DNA of 64,000 nt from an uncultured Mesonia sp. (lineage in GTDB: Bacteria > Bacteroidota > Bacteroidia > Flavobacteriales > Flavobacteriaceae). The stretch is from positions 1 through 64,000 of the forward strand of contig CANLVH010000004.1 of NCBI GenBank assembly GCA_947494545.1. Direction: 5' to 3'. This document shows, one piece after another, positions 18,247 to 27,343 of this stretch; position 1 is the stretch's first letter; every line of letters starts with the position of its first letter. The notes beneath the pieces were generated by a model. That model saw nothing but the letters and a program-made list of their open reading frames with translations. It ran no database searches and was not told the DNA's origin. The translations under genes and the position numbers were made by a program.

Positions 18247-18254
18247 TACTTTTG
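18247..18254 (+). promoter_or_regulatory. -7 promoter box of the actABCDEF-coxBA operon
   Basis: TACTTTTG matches TAnnTTTG 88 nt before the actA ATG (18343). No clear -33 TTTG. The resulting leader of about 85 nt contains the hairpin at 18272-18302. Confidence 0.55.
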
Positions 18255-18271
18255 CTCTTGAAATTTTGCCC

Positions 18272-18302
18272 AGTGAAGGCTTGTTTTTGCAACAACTTCA
18301 CT
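18272..18302 (+). promoter_or_regulatory. Hairpin in the actA 5' leader
   Basis: AGTGAAG (18272-18278) pairs with CTTCACT (18296-18302), and TTGTT (18281-18285) with AACAA (18291-18295), giving a 12-bp stem with a GC bulge and a five-base loop. No U-run follows, so it is not a terminator. It may be a protein-binding or mRNA-stabilising element of the operon leader. Confidence 0.5.
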
Positions 18303-18342
18303 ATCAAAATGGTAACAAATTAGACGTTAATTTAGTTGTGAT

Positions 18343-19707
18343 ATGAAAAAGGTGACCAACCGCCATTCCATTTCAAGAACACTACTTTTGGCTGTAGTGC
18401 TTTTATTTTCAATTTTTAACTCCGCATATGCTCAGGAAGGGGAAGGAGATTCTTCTCAAACTGAGATTCCGGCTGACGCAGAAGAAGACTCTGAGGGAGG
18501 TTCTGACGTGCAAGGCGATGTAGCTGCGGGTAAAGATTTGTTTAATTCCAATTGTGCTGCTTGTCACAAATTATACAAGCGCTCAACTGGTCCAGCCCTT
18601 CATGGGATTACAGATAAATACGACAAGCAGTGGTTGTATGACTGGATTCATGATAGCCAGGCTATGGTGCAAGCTGGAGATCCGGATGCAGTAGCAATTT
18701 TTGAAGAATTTAATAAAGTTCCAATGCCTCCTTATCCGCAGTTTTCGGAAGAGGATATTGATAATATTTTGGCTTATGTAGAGCAACCCAAACCTGAGCC
18801 TAAAGCTCCTGCGTCTGCAGAAGCTGGTGGTGCAGATAAAGCTTCCGGAGGCGGGGGCGGTGTTTCCACAGAGGTTATCTTAGGTGTTCTCTCGTTTGTG
18901 TTGCTATTATTAGTGGTTATTTTATTCTTGGTAAATAAGACGTTAACACGCTTTGCTAAAGCGAGTGGGGTAGAATTGCCGGAGAAGAAAAAAGAGAAAA
19001 GAACACCTATTTGGAAAGCATTTGCTCAAAACCAGTTTTTGGTAATCGTGGTTTCTATTGTGTTTTTACTTGGTGCTGCCTACTTTGCTTATGGTTATTT
19101 GATGCAGGTTGGTGTAGATCAGGGTTATGAGCCTGTGCAGCCAATACACTATTCGCACAAAATTCACGCTGGTGATAATGGTATAGATTGTAAGTACTGT
19201 CACTCTTCTGCAAGAGTAAGTAAGCATTCCGGTATACCTTCTTTAAATGTTTGTATGAATTGTCATAAATCTATTTCTGAAGTAGCGCCTGAAACAGCCA
19301 CAGAAGAATATTCTAAAGAATTTTACGATGCAGAAATAGCAAAACTATATGATGCCGTAGGGTGGGATGTTGAAACGCAATCTTATACCGGAGAGGAAAA
19401 GCCTGTTAAATGGGTGAGAATACACAACTTGCCAGACTTTGCATATTTTAATCACTCGCAGCACGTTAGTGTAGCAGGAATTGCATGTCAAAATTGTCAC
19501 GGTCCGGTAGAAGAAATGGAGGTTATGAGGCAATATGCGCCGTTAACTATGGGTTGGTGTATAGAGTGTCATAGAGAAACAAATGTAAAAATGGAAGGCA
19601 ATAAGTATTATGAAAAGATTCATGAGCAGTTGTCTAAAAAATATGGTGTAGAGCAGTTGACGGCCGCCCAAATGGGAGCGTTAGAATGTGGAAAATGCCA
19701 TTATTAA
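18343..19707 (+). CDS. actA: Alternative complex III multiheme cytochrome subunit ActA, with fused monoheme domain
   Basis: A 454-residue exported cytochrome c with six CxxCH sites. A signal peptide (about 1-30) is followed by an acidic segment and a monoheme domain with CAACH at 71-75 and a Met-rich PMPPYPQF segment as the likely sixth ligand. A Gly/Ala-rich linker and TM helix (about 174-197), a basic cytoplasmic loop (PEKKKEKRTP) and a second TM helix (about 228-250) come next. The C-terminal pentaheme domain has CKYCH (from 283), CMNCH, CQNCH, CIECH and CGKCH. ActA passes electrons from the quinol-oxidising core to cytochrome c or the oxidase. First gene of actABCDEF-coxBA. Confidence 0.93.
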   Translation: MKKVTNRHSISRTLLLAVVLLFSIFNSAYAQEGEGDSSQTEIPADAEEDSEGGSDVQGDVAAGKDLFNSNCAACHKLYKRSTGPALHGITDKYDKQWLYDWIHDSQAMVQAGDPDAVAIFEEFNKVPMPPYPQFSEEDIDNILAYVEQPKPEPKAPASAEAGGADKASGGGGGVSTEVILGVLSFVLLLLVVILFLVNKTLTRFAKASGVELPEKKKEKRTPIWKAFAQNQFLVIVVSIVFLLGAAYFAYGYLMQVGVDQGYEPVQPIHYSHKIHAGDNGIDCKYCHSSARVSKHSGIPSLNVCMNCHKSISEVAPETATEEYSKEFYDAEIAKLYDAVGWDVETQSYTGEEKPVKWVRIHNLPDFAYFNHSQHVSVAGIACQNCHGPVEEMEVMRQYAPLTMGWCIECHRETNVKMEGNKYYEKIHEQLSKKYGVEQLTAAQMGALECGKCHY

Positions 19708-19733
19708 TAATTAAGAAGTAATTTATAGTATAT

Positions 19734-22700
19734 ATGTCATCAAACAAGAAATACTGGAAAAGTGTTGAGGAGCTTAAAGAGAATAGCCCTGTTGTTGAGG
19801 CACTTCAGCAAAATGAATTTGTAGAAGAAATTCCTACAGATGAATTTTTGGGAGACAAAGAGTCTTTGGAGAGTTCGAAAACTTCTCGTCGAGATTTCTT
19901 AAAATTTGTAGGTTTTAGTACCGCTGCAGCTTCTTTGGCTGCCTGTGAAGGCCCAGTGGTTAAGTCTATACCGTACGTGGTGCAGCCCGAACGAATAGTT
20001 CCCGGGGTGGCAAATTATTATGCTACAACCATGGCAGATGGGTTTGACTTCTCAAGTGTGTTGGTAAAAACACGAGAAGGTAGGCCTATTAAAATAGAAA
20101 ATAATGCGTTAAACGGAATTAGTACCGGTGCTGGGGCTAGAGTTCATGCTTCTGTATTGTCTTTATACGATAATAATCGTGTAATGCGTCCAATGATTAA
20201 GGGTGAACCTGCTTCTTGGGCAGATTTAGATGCAGAGGTTTTACAAGGTTTAAGAAATGTTTCCGGTGATATCGTCTTGTTAACGCAAACTTTCGCAAGT
20301 CCTAGTACTACTAAGTTGATAAAAGAATTTTCTGATAAATATGGTAACGTACGTCATATAACTTATGATGCGGTTTCAGAAGATGCAGGTTTAAATGCAT
20401 TTGAAGCTAAGTATGGTTATCGCGCGCTTGCAAATTATGATTTTACAGAAGCTAAGACGATTGTCTCTGTTGGTGCAGATTTCTTGGGAGATTGGCAAGG
20501 CGGAGGTTATAGTCCTGGCTATGCAAAAAGTCGTATTCCTAAAAACGGAAAGATGTCTAAGCATATTCAGTTTGAGTCTAATATGACGCTTTCTGGAGCT
20601 AGTGCAGATCAACGAATAAAAGCTACACCTTCACAGCAAAAAGCTGTTTTGGCAGCTATTTATGGTTATATTGTTGGTGGTTCTTCTACGAGTAATCTTC
20701 CTGCGAAATTAGACGATGCAGTTGTAAAAGCTGTACGTCAATTGCGTAAAGGCGGAAGTAAATCTGCTGTTGTTTCCGGTATTCCTGAAGATGACGCGCA
20801 AGCACTTGTTTTAGAAATAAACGAAACCTTGGGTAGTAGCTTGATGGATACCGAAAATGGTAAAATGACCCGTCAAGGTAATGCTAAGGCTGTGCAGCAA
20901 TTAGTAAAAGATATGAATGCAGGTAGTATTGGTGCTTTATTGGTTGCCGGCGTTAATCCTGCGTATAGCTTACCCAATGCAAACGAGTTTGTAGAAGGTA
21001 TGAAAAATGTAGATCTTTCTGTAGCATTTAGTATGAAAGAAGATGAAACTGCTAAGCTTTGCGACTATGTTGCTGCAACACCACACTATTTAGAAAGTTG
21101 GGGAGATGTGCAGTTCACAAAAAATACATTTGGCTTAATGCAGCCTACAATCCGACCTTTATTTGACACGCGTCAGTTTCAAGACACAATCTTAACTTGG
21201 ACGGAAAATAAAGCAACTTATTATGAATATTTAAAAGACACCTGGTCAAATGCTTCTATAGGGTTTGATTGGAACAGTGCTGTTCATGATGGTGTTTTTG
21301 AAGGAAAATCTCCTGTAAATGTTGATACTACCGGAATTGCCGGTGGAAGCGCAGCTGGAGCAGCTGGCAGGTTAGCACAAGCAGAACCTGCAAATGGTAA
21401 GTTTGAGTTGGTTTTATATACAAAAACAGCCTTAGGAGATGGTAAACAAGCCAATAATCCTTGGTTGCAAGAACTTCCGGATCCTATTACTAGAACCACT
21501 TGGGATAATTATATAACTATTTCCAAGCCCGATGCGGATAGATTAGGTTTAGAAAACCCTATTGTGTCAAACGGCGCAATGAACGGGAATTATGTAAATC
21601 TAAAATTAGACGATAAAACAATAAGCAATATTCCGGTAATTATACAGCCCGGTCAAGCCGAAGGTTCTATTGGTTTAGCATTAGGCTATGGCCAAAAGGA
21701 AGCTATACAAGAAGAAATGCAAGTGGGTGTTAATGCATATCCTATATACAAAGACTTTAAAGCATTTCAGAATGTTAGCTTAGAGAAAGCTGCCGGAGAA
21801 CATGAATTTGCTTGTACACAATTACAAAGCACAATGGTAGGTCGTGACGATATTGTGCGCGAAACTACCTTAGAAATATTTAATACAAAAGACAGAGAAC
21901 ATTGGAATCATATTCCTAAAGTTGGTTATAATCACGTAGAAACGCCAGTTGGTGTTCCTGGAAAAACAGATATTTGGGAGTCTTTTGACGATACAGTTGG
22001 GCATCATTTTAACCTTTCTATAGACTTAAATGCTTGTACCGGTTGTGGAGCTTGTGTTATTGCTTGTCATAGCGAGAACAATGTTCCTGTGGTAGGAAAA
22101 GATGAAGTTCGTAAATTCCGTGATATGCACTGGTTGCGTATAGATAGATACTATTCTTCTGCAGATACCTTTGAGCAGGAAAAAGAAGATCTTGAGAATT
22201 TAGGAGCATTTGAAACGTTCACGGATGTGGAAACAGCTTCTTACGATAATCCTGAAGTGGCTTTTCAGCCGGTTATGTGTCAACACTGTAACCACGCTCC
22301 TTGTGAAACAGTATGTCCGGTAGCGGCAACCTCTCACGGGCGTCAAGGCCAAAACCAGATGGCTTATAACAGATGTGTGGGTACAAGATATTGTGCAAAT
22401 AACTGTCCTTACAAAGTTCGTCGATTCAACTGGTTCCTTTACAATAAGAATGATGAGTTCGATTACAATATGAACAACGACTTGGGTAGAATGGTATTAA
22501 ACCCTGATGTTGTAGTGCGTTCTAGAGGAGTTATGGAAAAATGCTCTATGTGTATTCAGAAAACGCAAAAAACTATTCTGGATGCTAAACGTGAAGGTAG
22601 AGTTATTAAAGATGGCGAATTCCAAACTGCGTGTTCACAAGCTTGTGATACCGGCGCAATTGTTTTTGGAGACGTAAATGATAAAGATTCTGAAGTATTA

Positions 22701-22802
22701 AAATTAAAAGAAAACAATCGTATGTATCACATGCTAGGTAATTTGGGTACTAAACCGAATGTGATGTATCAAGTAAAGGTTAAAAATACAACAGAAGTTT
22801 AA
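19734..22802 (+). CDS. actB: Alternative complex III iron-sulfur subunit ActB (molybdopterin-like plus ferredoxin-like domains)
   Basis: A 1022-residue periplasmic subunit. SRRDFLKF at 51-58 is a twin-arginine motif followed by SLAAC with Cys71 in a lipobox, so the mature protein is probably a Tat-exported lipoprotein. Residues about 75-740 resemble the molybdopterin oxidoreductase fold, known in ActB to lack the cofactor. The C-terminal part has fifteen cysteines: 768, 771, 774, 778; 849, 852, 857, 861; 881, 887, 891; 937, 940; 967, 971. Fifteen fits three [4Fe-4S] and one [3Fe-4S] cluster, as known for the family. It transfers electrons from menaquinol to ActA hemes. It starts 26 bp after actA. 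Confidence 0.95.
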   Translation: MSSNKKYWKSVEELKENSPVVEALQQNEFVEEIPTDEFLGDKESLESSKTSRRDFLKFVGFSTAAASLAACEGPVVKSIPYVVQPERIVPGVANYYATTMADGFDFSSVLVKTREGRPIKIENNALNGISTGAGARVHASVLSLYDNNRVMRPMIKGEPASWADLDAEVLQGLRNVSGDIVLLTQTFASPSTTKLIKEFSDKYGNVRHITYDAVSEDAGLNAFEAKYGYRALANYDFTEAKTIVSVGADFLGDWQGGGYSPGYAKSRIPKNGKMSKHIQFESNMTLSGASADQRIKATPSQQKAVLAAIYGYIVGGSSTSNLPAKLDDAVVKAVRQLRKGGSKSAVVSGIPEDDAQALVLEINETLGSSLMDTENGKMTRQGNAKAVQQLVKDMNAGSIGALLVAGVNPAYSLPNANEFVEGMKNVDLSVAFSMKEDETAKLCDYVAATPHYLESWGDVQFTKNTFGLMQPTIRPLFDTRQFQDTILTWTENKATYYEYLKDTWSNASIGFDWNSAVHDGVFEGKSPVNVDTTGIAGGSAAGAAGRLAQAEPANGKFELVLYTKTALGDGKQANNPWLQELPDPITRTTWDNYITISKPDADRLGLENPIVSNGAMNGNYVNLKLDDKTISNIPVIIQPGQAEGSIGLALGYGQKEAIQEEMQVGVNAYPIYKDFKAFQNVSLEKAAGEHEFACTQLQSTMVGRDDIVRETTLEIFNTKDREHWNHIPKVGYNHVETPVGVPGKTDIWESFDDTVGHHFNLSIDLNACTGCGACVIACHSENNVPVVGKDEVRKFRDMHWLRIDRYYSSADTFEQEKEDLENLGAFETFTDVETASYDNPEVAFQPVMCQHCNHAPCETVCPVAATSHGRQGQNQMAYNRCVGTRYCANNCPYKVRRFNWFLYNKNDEFDYNMNNDLGRMVLNPDVVVRSRGVMEKCSMCIQKTQKTILDAKREGRVIKDGEFQTACSQACDTGAIVFGDVNDKDSEVLKLKENNRMYHMLGNLGTKPNVMYQVKVKNTTEV

Positions 22803-22833
22803 AAAAGATTAGTAAAATTAATTAAGTAAGAAT

Positions 22834-24672
22834 ATGTCGTCACATTACGAAGCACCGATAAGAGAGCCTTTGGTTATTGGAGAGAAGTCCTACCATGACA
22901 TAAGTGTAGATGTAGGAGCTCCGGTTCTAGGAAGGGCCAATAAATCTTGGTGGATTGTTTTTTCTATTTCCTTAGTTGCATTTCTATGGGGGTTAGGCTG
23001 TATCATTTATACCGTATCTACCGGTATTGGTGTCTGGGGTCTTAATAAAACTATTGGATGGGCTTGGGATATTACCAACTTTGTTTGGTGGGTAGGTATT
23101 GGTCACGCCGGAACCTTGATTTCTGCCGTATTGCTTCTTTTTAGACAAAAATGGAGAATGGCAGTAAACCGTTCTGCAGAAGCAATGACTATTTTTGCAG
23201 TTGTGCAAGCTGGTCTGTTTCCTATTATACACATGGGGCGACCTTGGTTGGCATATTGGGTGTTACCAATTCCAAACCAATTTGGTTCGCTTTGGGTAAA
23301 CTTTAACTCGCCCTTGCTGTGGGATGTATTTGCTATCTCTACCTACCTTTCGGTGTCGTTAGTTTTCTGGTGGACAGGTTTACTTCCCGATTTTGCGATG
23401 TTGCGAGATCGTACTACAAATGATTTTCAGAAAAAAATATATAGCTTGCTTAGTTTTGGCTGGAGCGGGCGTGTAAAAGATTGGCAACGTTTCGAAGAAG
23501 TTTCTTTGGTTTTAGCAGGTTTAGCCACGCCGTTGGTACTGTCTGTACACACCATTGTATCTTTTGACTTTGCTACCTCTGTAGTGCCGGGCTGGCATAG
23601 TACTATATTTCCACCATATTTCGTGGCAGGTGCTATTTTTTCCGGTTTTGCAATGGTGCAAACCCTTCTTATTGTGATGCGTAAAGTATCGCATTTAGAA
23701 GAATATATTACAATTGTTCATATTGAGTATATGAATAAAGTAATCTTGGTTACCGGCGGTATTGTAGCAGTAGCTTATATTTCAGAATTTTTTATAGCTT
23801 GGTACTCTGCTACTTCTTATGAAAACTATGTTTATTTATCATTTGGAGCGGCTACCGGTCCTTATTGGTGGGCTTTTTGGGCGCTTATTGCTTGTAACTT
23901 TATAGTGCCATTAACCCTTTGGGTGAAAAGTCTAAGAAGAAATGTATTATGGACGTTTATAGTTGCTTTAATTATTAATATAGGAATGTGGTTTGAGCGT
24001 TTTAATATTATTGTGGTAGACTTAAGTAAAGGTAGAACGCCATCTGGCTGGGCTTTATTCTCGCCTACATTTGTAGATATTGGAACATTTATAGGAACAA
24101 TAGGATTTTTCTTTGTCCTTTTCCTTCTCTACGCAAGAACCTTCCCGGTAATTGCACAGGCAGAAGTTAAAACTATTCTCAAGTCATCGGGAGAAAGATT
24201 TAAGCAGCTTAGAGCGCAATACGGCGATGATTATCATATAAAGCAAGTAGAGCAATATCCTGCTTCTGGTGGTCCTGCTGCCAACACTGCTAAAAACCGT
24301 AAAGACGAAGCAGATTTTGATGCGCTTTCAGATAAAGAATCAAAAGATGACGAGCAAAATAGTACGCATAAAGACACGGTTCATGCAGATGCAATAGCAA
24401 ACGAAGAGCAAAAAGAACGTATTGATAAAATGCTAGAGCGTATTGGTACTTTTAACCCCGATACGCAAAAAGAAGACGACCTAACCAAAATTGATGGTAT
24501 AGGGCCGGTTATGCAACAAAAACTACACCAGTTGGGAGTCTATACATTTAATCAAATAGCAAATATGACTTCAAAAGACTTCGCGCTGCTAAACGAAATC
24601 ATAGACGATTTTGATAATGTAGCGGTAAGTAAAGATTGGGTAAGTCAGGCAATAAAACTTAAAAACAACTAG
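22834..24672 (+). CDS. actC: Alternative complex III quinol-binding membrane subunit ActC, with C-terminal helix-hairpin-helix tail
   Basis: A 612-residue NrfD/PsrC-like membrane protein that forms the menaquinol site with ActB. About ten hydrophobic helices lie between residues 47 and 440. Beyond the core is an extra hydrophilic tail of about 160 residues: a disordered, acidic/Lys-rich linker (about 480-540), then from about 548 the segment LTKIDGIGPVMQQKLHQLGV followed by TFNQIANMT and further helices to the end. That is a helix-hairpin-helix signature (IDGIGP) as found in NuoE- or L21-associated tails. ActC of other groups is usually under 500 residues. Next gene actD starts 2 bp downstream, so the tail is not a frameshift product. 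Confidence 0.93.
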   Translation: MSSHYEAPIREPLVIGEKSYHDISVDVGAPVLGRANKSWWIVFSISLVAFLWGLGCIIYTVSTGIGVWGLNKTIGWAWDITNFVWWVGIGHAGTLISAVLLLFRQKWRMAVNRSAEAMTIFAVVQAGLFPIIHMGRPWLAYWVLPIPNQFGSLWVNFNSPLLWDVFAISTYLSVSLVFWWTGLLPDFAMLRDRTTNDFQKKIYSLLSFGWSGRVKDWQRFEEVSLVLAGLATPLVLSVHTIVSFDFATSVVPGWHSTIFPPYFVAGAIFSGFAMVQTLLIVMRKVSHLEEYITIVHIEYMNKVILVTGGIVAVAYISEFFIAWYSATSYENYVYLSFGAATGPYWWAFWALIACNFIVPLTLWVKSLRRNVLWTFIVALIINIGMWFERFNIIVVDLSKGRTPSGWALFSPTFVDIGTFIGTIGFFFVLFLLYARTFPVIAQAEVKTILKSSGERFKQLRAQYGDDYHIKQVEQYPASGGPAANTAKNRKDEADFDALSDKESKDDEQNSTHKDTVHADAIANEEQKERIDKMLERIGTFNPDTQKEDDLTKIDGIGPVMQQKLHQLGVYTFNQIANMTSKDFALLNEIIDDFDNVAVSKDWVSQAIKLKNN

Positions 24673-24673
24673 T

Positions 24674-25198
24674 ATGGCAGCAAAGTTTATACATGCGCTT
24701 TATACAGATGACGATTTGTTAATGCAAGCTGTCAAGAAAACGCGCGAAAAGAAATATAGTATTTTAGAAGTGTTTACGCCATTTCCTGTACACGGGTTAG
24801 ACAAAGCAATGGGAATTGCACCTACAAGACTGGCAATTACCTCTTTTCTTTACGGATTAGTGGGGCTGTTTGTAGCAGTTTGGATGATGAATTTTATGAT
24901 GATTCAAGATTGGCCGCAAAATATAGGTGGTAAACCAAGCTTTACATTCTATCAAAATATGCCGGCTTTTATACCAATTATGTTTGAGTTAACCGTATTT
25001 TTTGCCGCCCACTTAATGGTAATTACTTTTTATTTGAGAAGTAGGTTATGGCCATTTAAAAAAGCAGAAAATCCGGATGTAAGAACTACAGACGATCATT
25101 TTTTGATGGAAATTGCGGTGGCAAATCATAATGTTGACGATTTATCGGATTTCCTATCAAGAACGGGAGCCGTAGAAATTAAACTAATTAACAAATAA
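24674..25198 (+). CDS. actD: Alternative complex III subunit ActD (DUF3341)
   Basis: A 174-residue DUF3341 protein. An N-terminal cytoplasmic domain (KFIHALYTDDDLLMQAVKK..., VFTPFPVHGLDKAMGI with the conserved TPFP-H motif) precedes two TM helices (about 53-75 and 97-121) and a short C-terminal domain. Known to be a peripheral/membrane subunit of alternative complex III facing the cytoplasm. It starts 2 bp after actC and ends 5 bp before actE, consistent with translational coupling. Confidence 0.94.
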   Translation: MAAKFIHALYTDDDLLMQAVKKTREKKYSILEVFTPFPVHGLDKAMGIAPTRLAITSFLYGLVGLFVAVWMMNFMMIQDWPQNIGGKPSFTFYQNMPAFIPIMFELTVFFAAHLMVITFYLRSRLWPFKKAENPDVRTTDDHFLMEIAVANHNVDDLSDFLSRTGAVEIKLINK

Positions 25199-25203
25199 AC
25201 CCT

Positions 25204-25917
25204 ATGAAAAGTTTATTTAAAATAACACTTGTTTTAGTAATGGCGCTTAGTCTAAGCTCCTGCTTTGATGAAGACCACAGAAATTATGAGTATTTTCCTG
25301 ATATGTATGAGCCTATAGGTTATGAAACTTACGGAGCTTACGATATTTTCTTAAACGAACAGGAAGCTAAGTTGCCGGTAGAAGGTTCTATCCCTAGAGG
25401 TTGGATGCCTTATGCTTATGAAGATAACTTAGATGGTTACGATAAAGCTAAAGCTGAATTGAAAAACCCTTTACCTTACACAGAAGAGAACGTAAACGAA
25501 GGTAAGGCTTTATTTACATTATACTGTGCAATTTGTCACGGCGATAAAGGAGATGGAAAAGGTACGCTGGTAGAGCGTGAGAAGATATTAGGTGTTCCTT
25601 CTTTTGCAGATGCAGGTAGAGCTATTACAGAAGGTAGCGTTTATCACGTAATGTATTACGGTCTTAATACAATGGGATCCTATGCTGTACAAACAAGCGA
25701 AAAGGAACGTTGGCAAATAGACCATCATGTAATGGACTTAAAAGCTGAATTGGAAGGAAACTCTAAAAAAGAGTTTTTAACAGAAGAAGAGGCGGACCAA
25801 TTTAGAAATAACAACGCGCGCTACAAAAGAGTTTTCGGTAATACATTTGGTAATAACATAGAGCAAAATTTCGATAAGGAAGAAGCAACTACCAAAAACG
25901 ACACAACAACGAAGTAA
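25204..25917 (+). CDS. actE: Alternative complex III monoheme cytochrome c lipoprotein ActE
   Basis: A 237-residue lipoprotein: signal peptide with lipobox LSSC (Cys20). A cytochrome c domain has one heme site CAICH at 108-112 (ENVNEGKALFTLYCAICHGDKGDGKG) and a downstream NTMGSY segment whose Met may be the sixth ligand. The C-terminal tail is hydrophilic and Glu/Lys/Thr-rich. It is the usual monoheme partner in the complex, bringing the total to seven CxxCH sites with the six in ActA. Between actD (5 bp) and actF (31 bp). Confidence 0.94.
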   Translation: MKSLFKITLVLVMALSLSSCFDEDHRNYEYFPDMYEPIGYETYGAYDIFLNEQEAKLPVEGSIPRGWMPYAYEDNLDGYDKAKAELKNPLPYTEENVNEGKALFTLYCAICHGDKGDGKGTLVEREKILGVPSFADAGRAITEGSVYHVMYYGLNTMGSYAVQTSEKERWQIDHHVMDLKAELEGNSKKEFLTEEEADQFRNNNARYKRVFGNTFGNNIEQNFDKEEATTKNDTTTK

Positions 25918-25948
25918 ATCAAGAATAAACCGTATTATATATTTTAGT

Positions 25949-27310
25949 ATGTACAAGCTATCTGGTAAATTAAAATTATTCTCTATCATCTTTATGGTAG
26001 TAGGTGCTTTAGGATTAGGTTATGGCTTTTTAACCGCTCCTTCAACCACAGAAGATGTTGAAGAAATATTGGCATCGCATGAAGCTCACGACGAAGGTCA
26101 TTCTACACACGAGGCACAATCTCATGATGGGGAAGCAAATTTTGTAGACAAAGCAAGAGATGAACAAGGCTTTGCCGAAAATGCAATGACACAAGAAGAA
26201 GAACATCATCACGAAAGCCATTTAAAACATGTATTGCATCAAATGCAAGCTAAGCCTTGGTCTGCTGTATTTGTATCGGCTTTCTTTTTCTTTATGATTG
26301 CTCTAGGAGCCTTAGTTTTTTACGCGGTTCAATATGCATCATCTGCAGGCTGGTCTCCAGTATTGTATAGAGTTATTGAAGGTATTACCGCCTACTTGTT
26401 ACCAGGTTCTATATTTGTTTTCTTGATTGTTGTTTTTGCCGGTACCCATTTCTTTCCTTGGCAAGATGCAGATTTGGTTGCAGAAGATAAAATATTACAA
26501 GCTAAATCAGGATATCTCAATTTCCCATTCTTTGTAATTCGAGCAATTATATATTTAGTGGGTTGGAATCTCTATCGTCACTTCTCTAGAAAATATTCCT
26601 TAAAGGAAGCAAGCGGTTCTAATAACGAGTTTTACAAGAAAAACTTTAAAGCAGCTGTTTTCTTTTTAATTTTCTTTATGGTTACCGAAAGTATGATGGC
26701 TTGGGACTGGTTTATGTCTATGCAGCCACACTGGTACAGTACTTTATTTGGGTGGTATGTATTTGCAACAATGTTTGTAACAGCTATTACAGTGATAGCT
26801 TTGGTAACTATTTCATTAAAGAAATTAGGTTTCTTAGACTTTGTTAACGACAGCCACTTACATGACTTGGCAAAATATATATTTGCGTTCAGTATATTTT
26901 GGACTTATCTTTGGTTCTCACAATTTATGTTGATATGGTATGCAAATATTCCGGAAGAAGTAACTTATTTTATAGTTAGAATTCAAGAATATGGCTTCTT
27001 GTTCTGGTTTATGTTGGTGCTTAACTTTGTATTCCCAATATTAATGTTGATGAATAGTGATTATAAACGAATACCTTGGTTTGTAGTAATGTCTGGTGTA
27101 GTTGTTTTAATAGGGCACTTTATAGATGTTTTCTTATTAATCACACCATCTGCCGTAGGTCCGTATTGGTCTTTCGGAATTACAGAAATAGCTGGTATAT
27201 TGTTCTTTTTAGGATTGTTTGTCCTGGTTGTAGGATCTGCTTTAGGAAAAGTATCTCTAAGGCCACGTGGCAACCCATTTATTAAAGAGAGTGAGAATTA
27301 CCATTATTAA
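25949..27310 (+). CDS. actF: Alternative complex III membrane subunit ActF
   Basis: A 453-residue NrfD-related subunit, paralogous to ActC. An initial helix (about 10-30) is followed by a hydrophilic segment unusually rich in His, Glu and Asp (about 38-100: SHEAHDEGHSTHEAQSHDG, then EEEHHHESHLKHVLHQM), and about nine further helices to residue 440. With ActC it forms the membrane core. The His-rich segment could bind metal but this is only inferred from composition. 31 bp after actE and 33 bp before coxB. Confidence 0.92.
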   Translation: MYKLSGKLKLFSIIFMVVGALGLGYGFLTAPSTTEDVEEILASHEAHDEGHSTHEAQSHDGEANFVDKARDEQGFAENAMTQEEEHHHESHLKHVLHQMQAKPWSAVFVSAFFFFMIALGALVFYAVQYASSAGWSPVLYRVIEGITAYLLPGSIFVFLIVVFAGTHFFPWQDADLVAEDKILQAKSGYLNFPFFVIRAIIYLVGWNLYRHFSRKYSLKEASGSNNEFYKKNFKAAVFFLIFFMVTESMMAWDWFMSMQPHWYSTLFGWYVFATMFVTAITVIALVTISLKKLGFLDFVNDSHLHDLAKYIFAFSIFWTYLWFSQFMLIWYANIPEEVTYFIVRIQEYGFLFWFMLVLNFVFPILMLMNSDYKRIPWFVVMSGVVVLIGHFIDVFLLITPSAVGPYWSFGITEIAGILFFLGLFVLVVGSALGKVSLRPRGNPFIKESENYHY

Positions 27311-27343
27311 GAAATAAATTAGTTTTAAAGAAGATTTATAACA

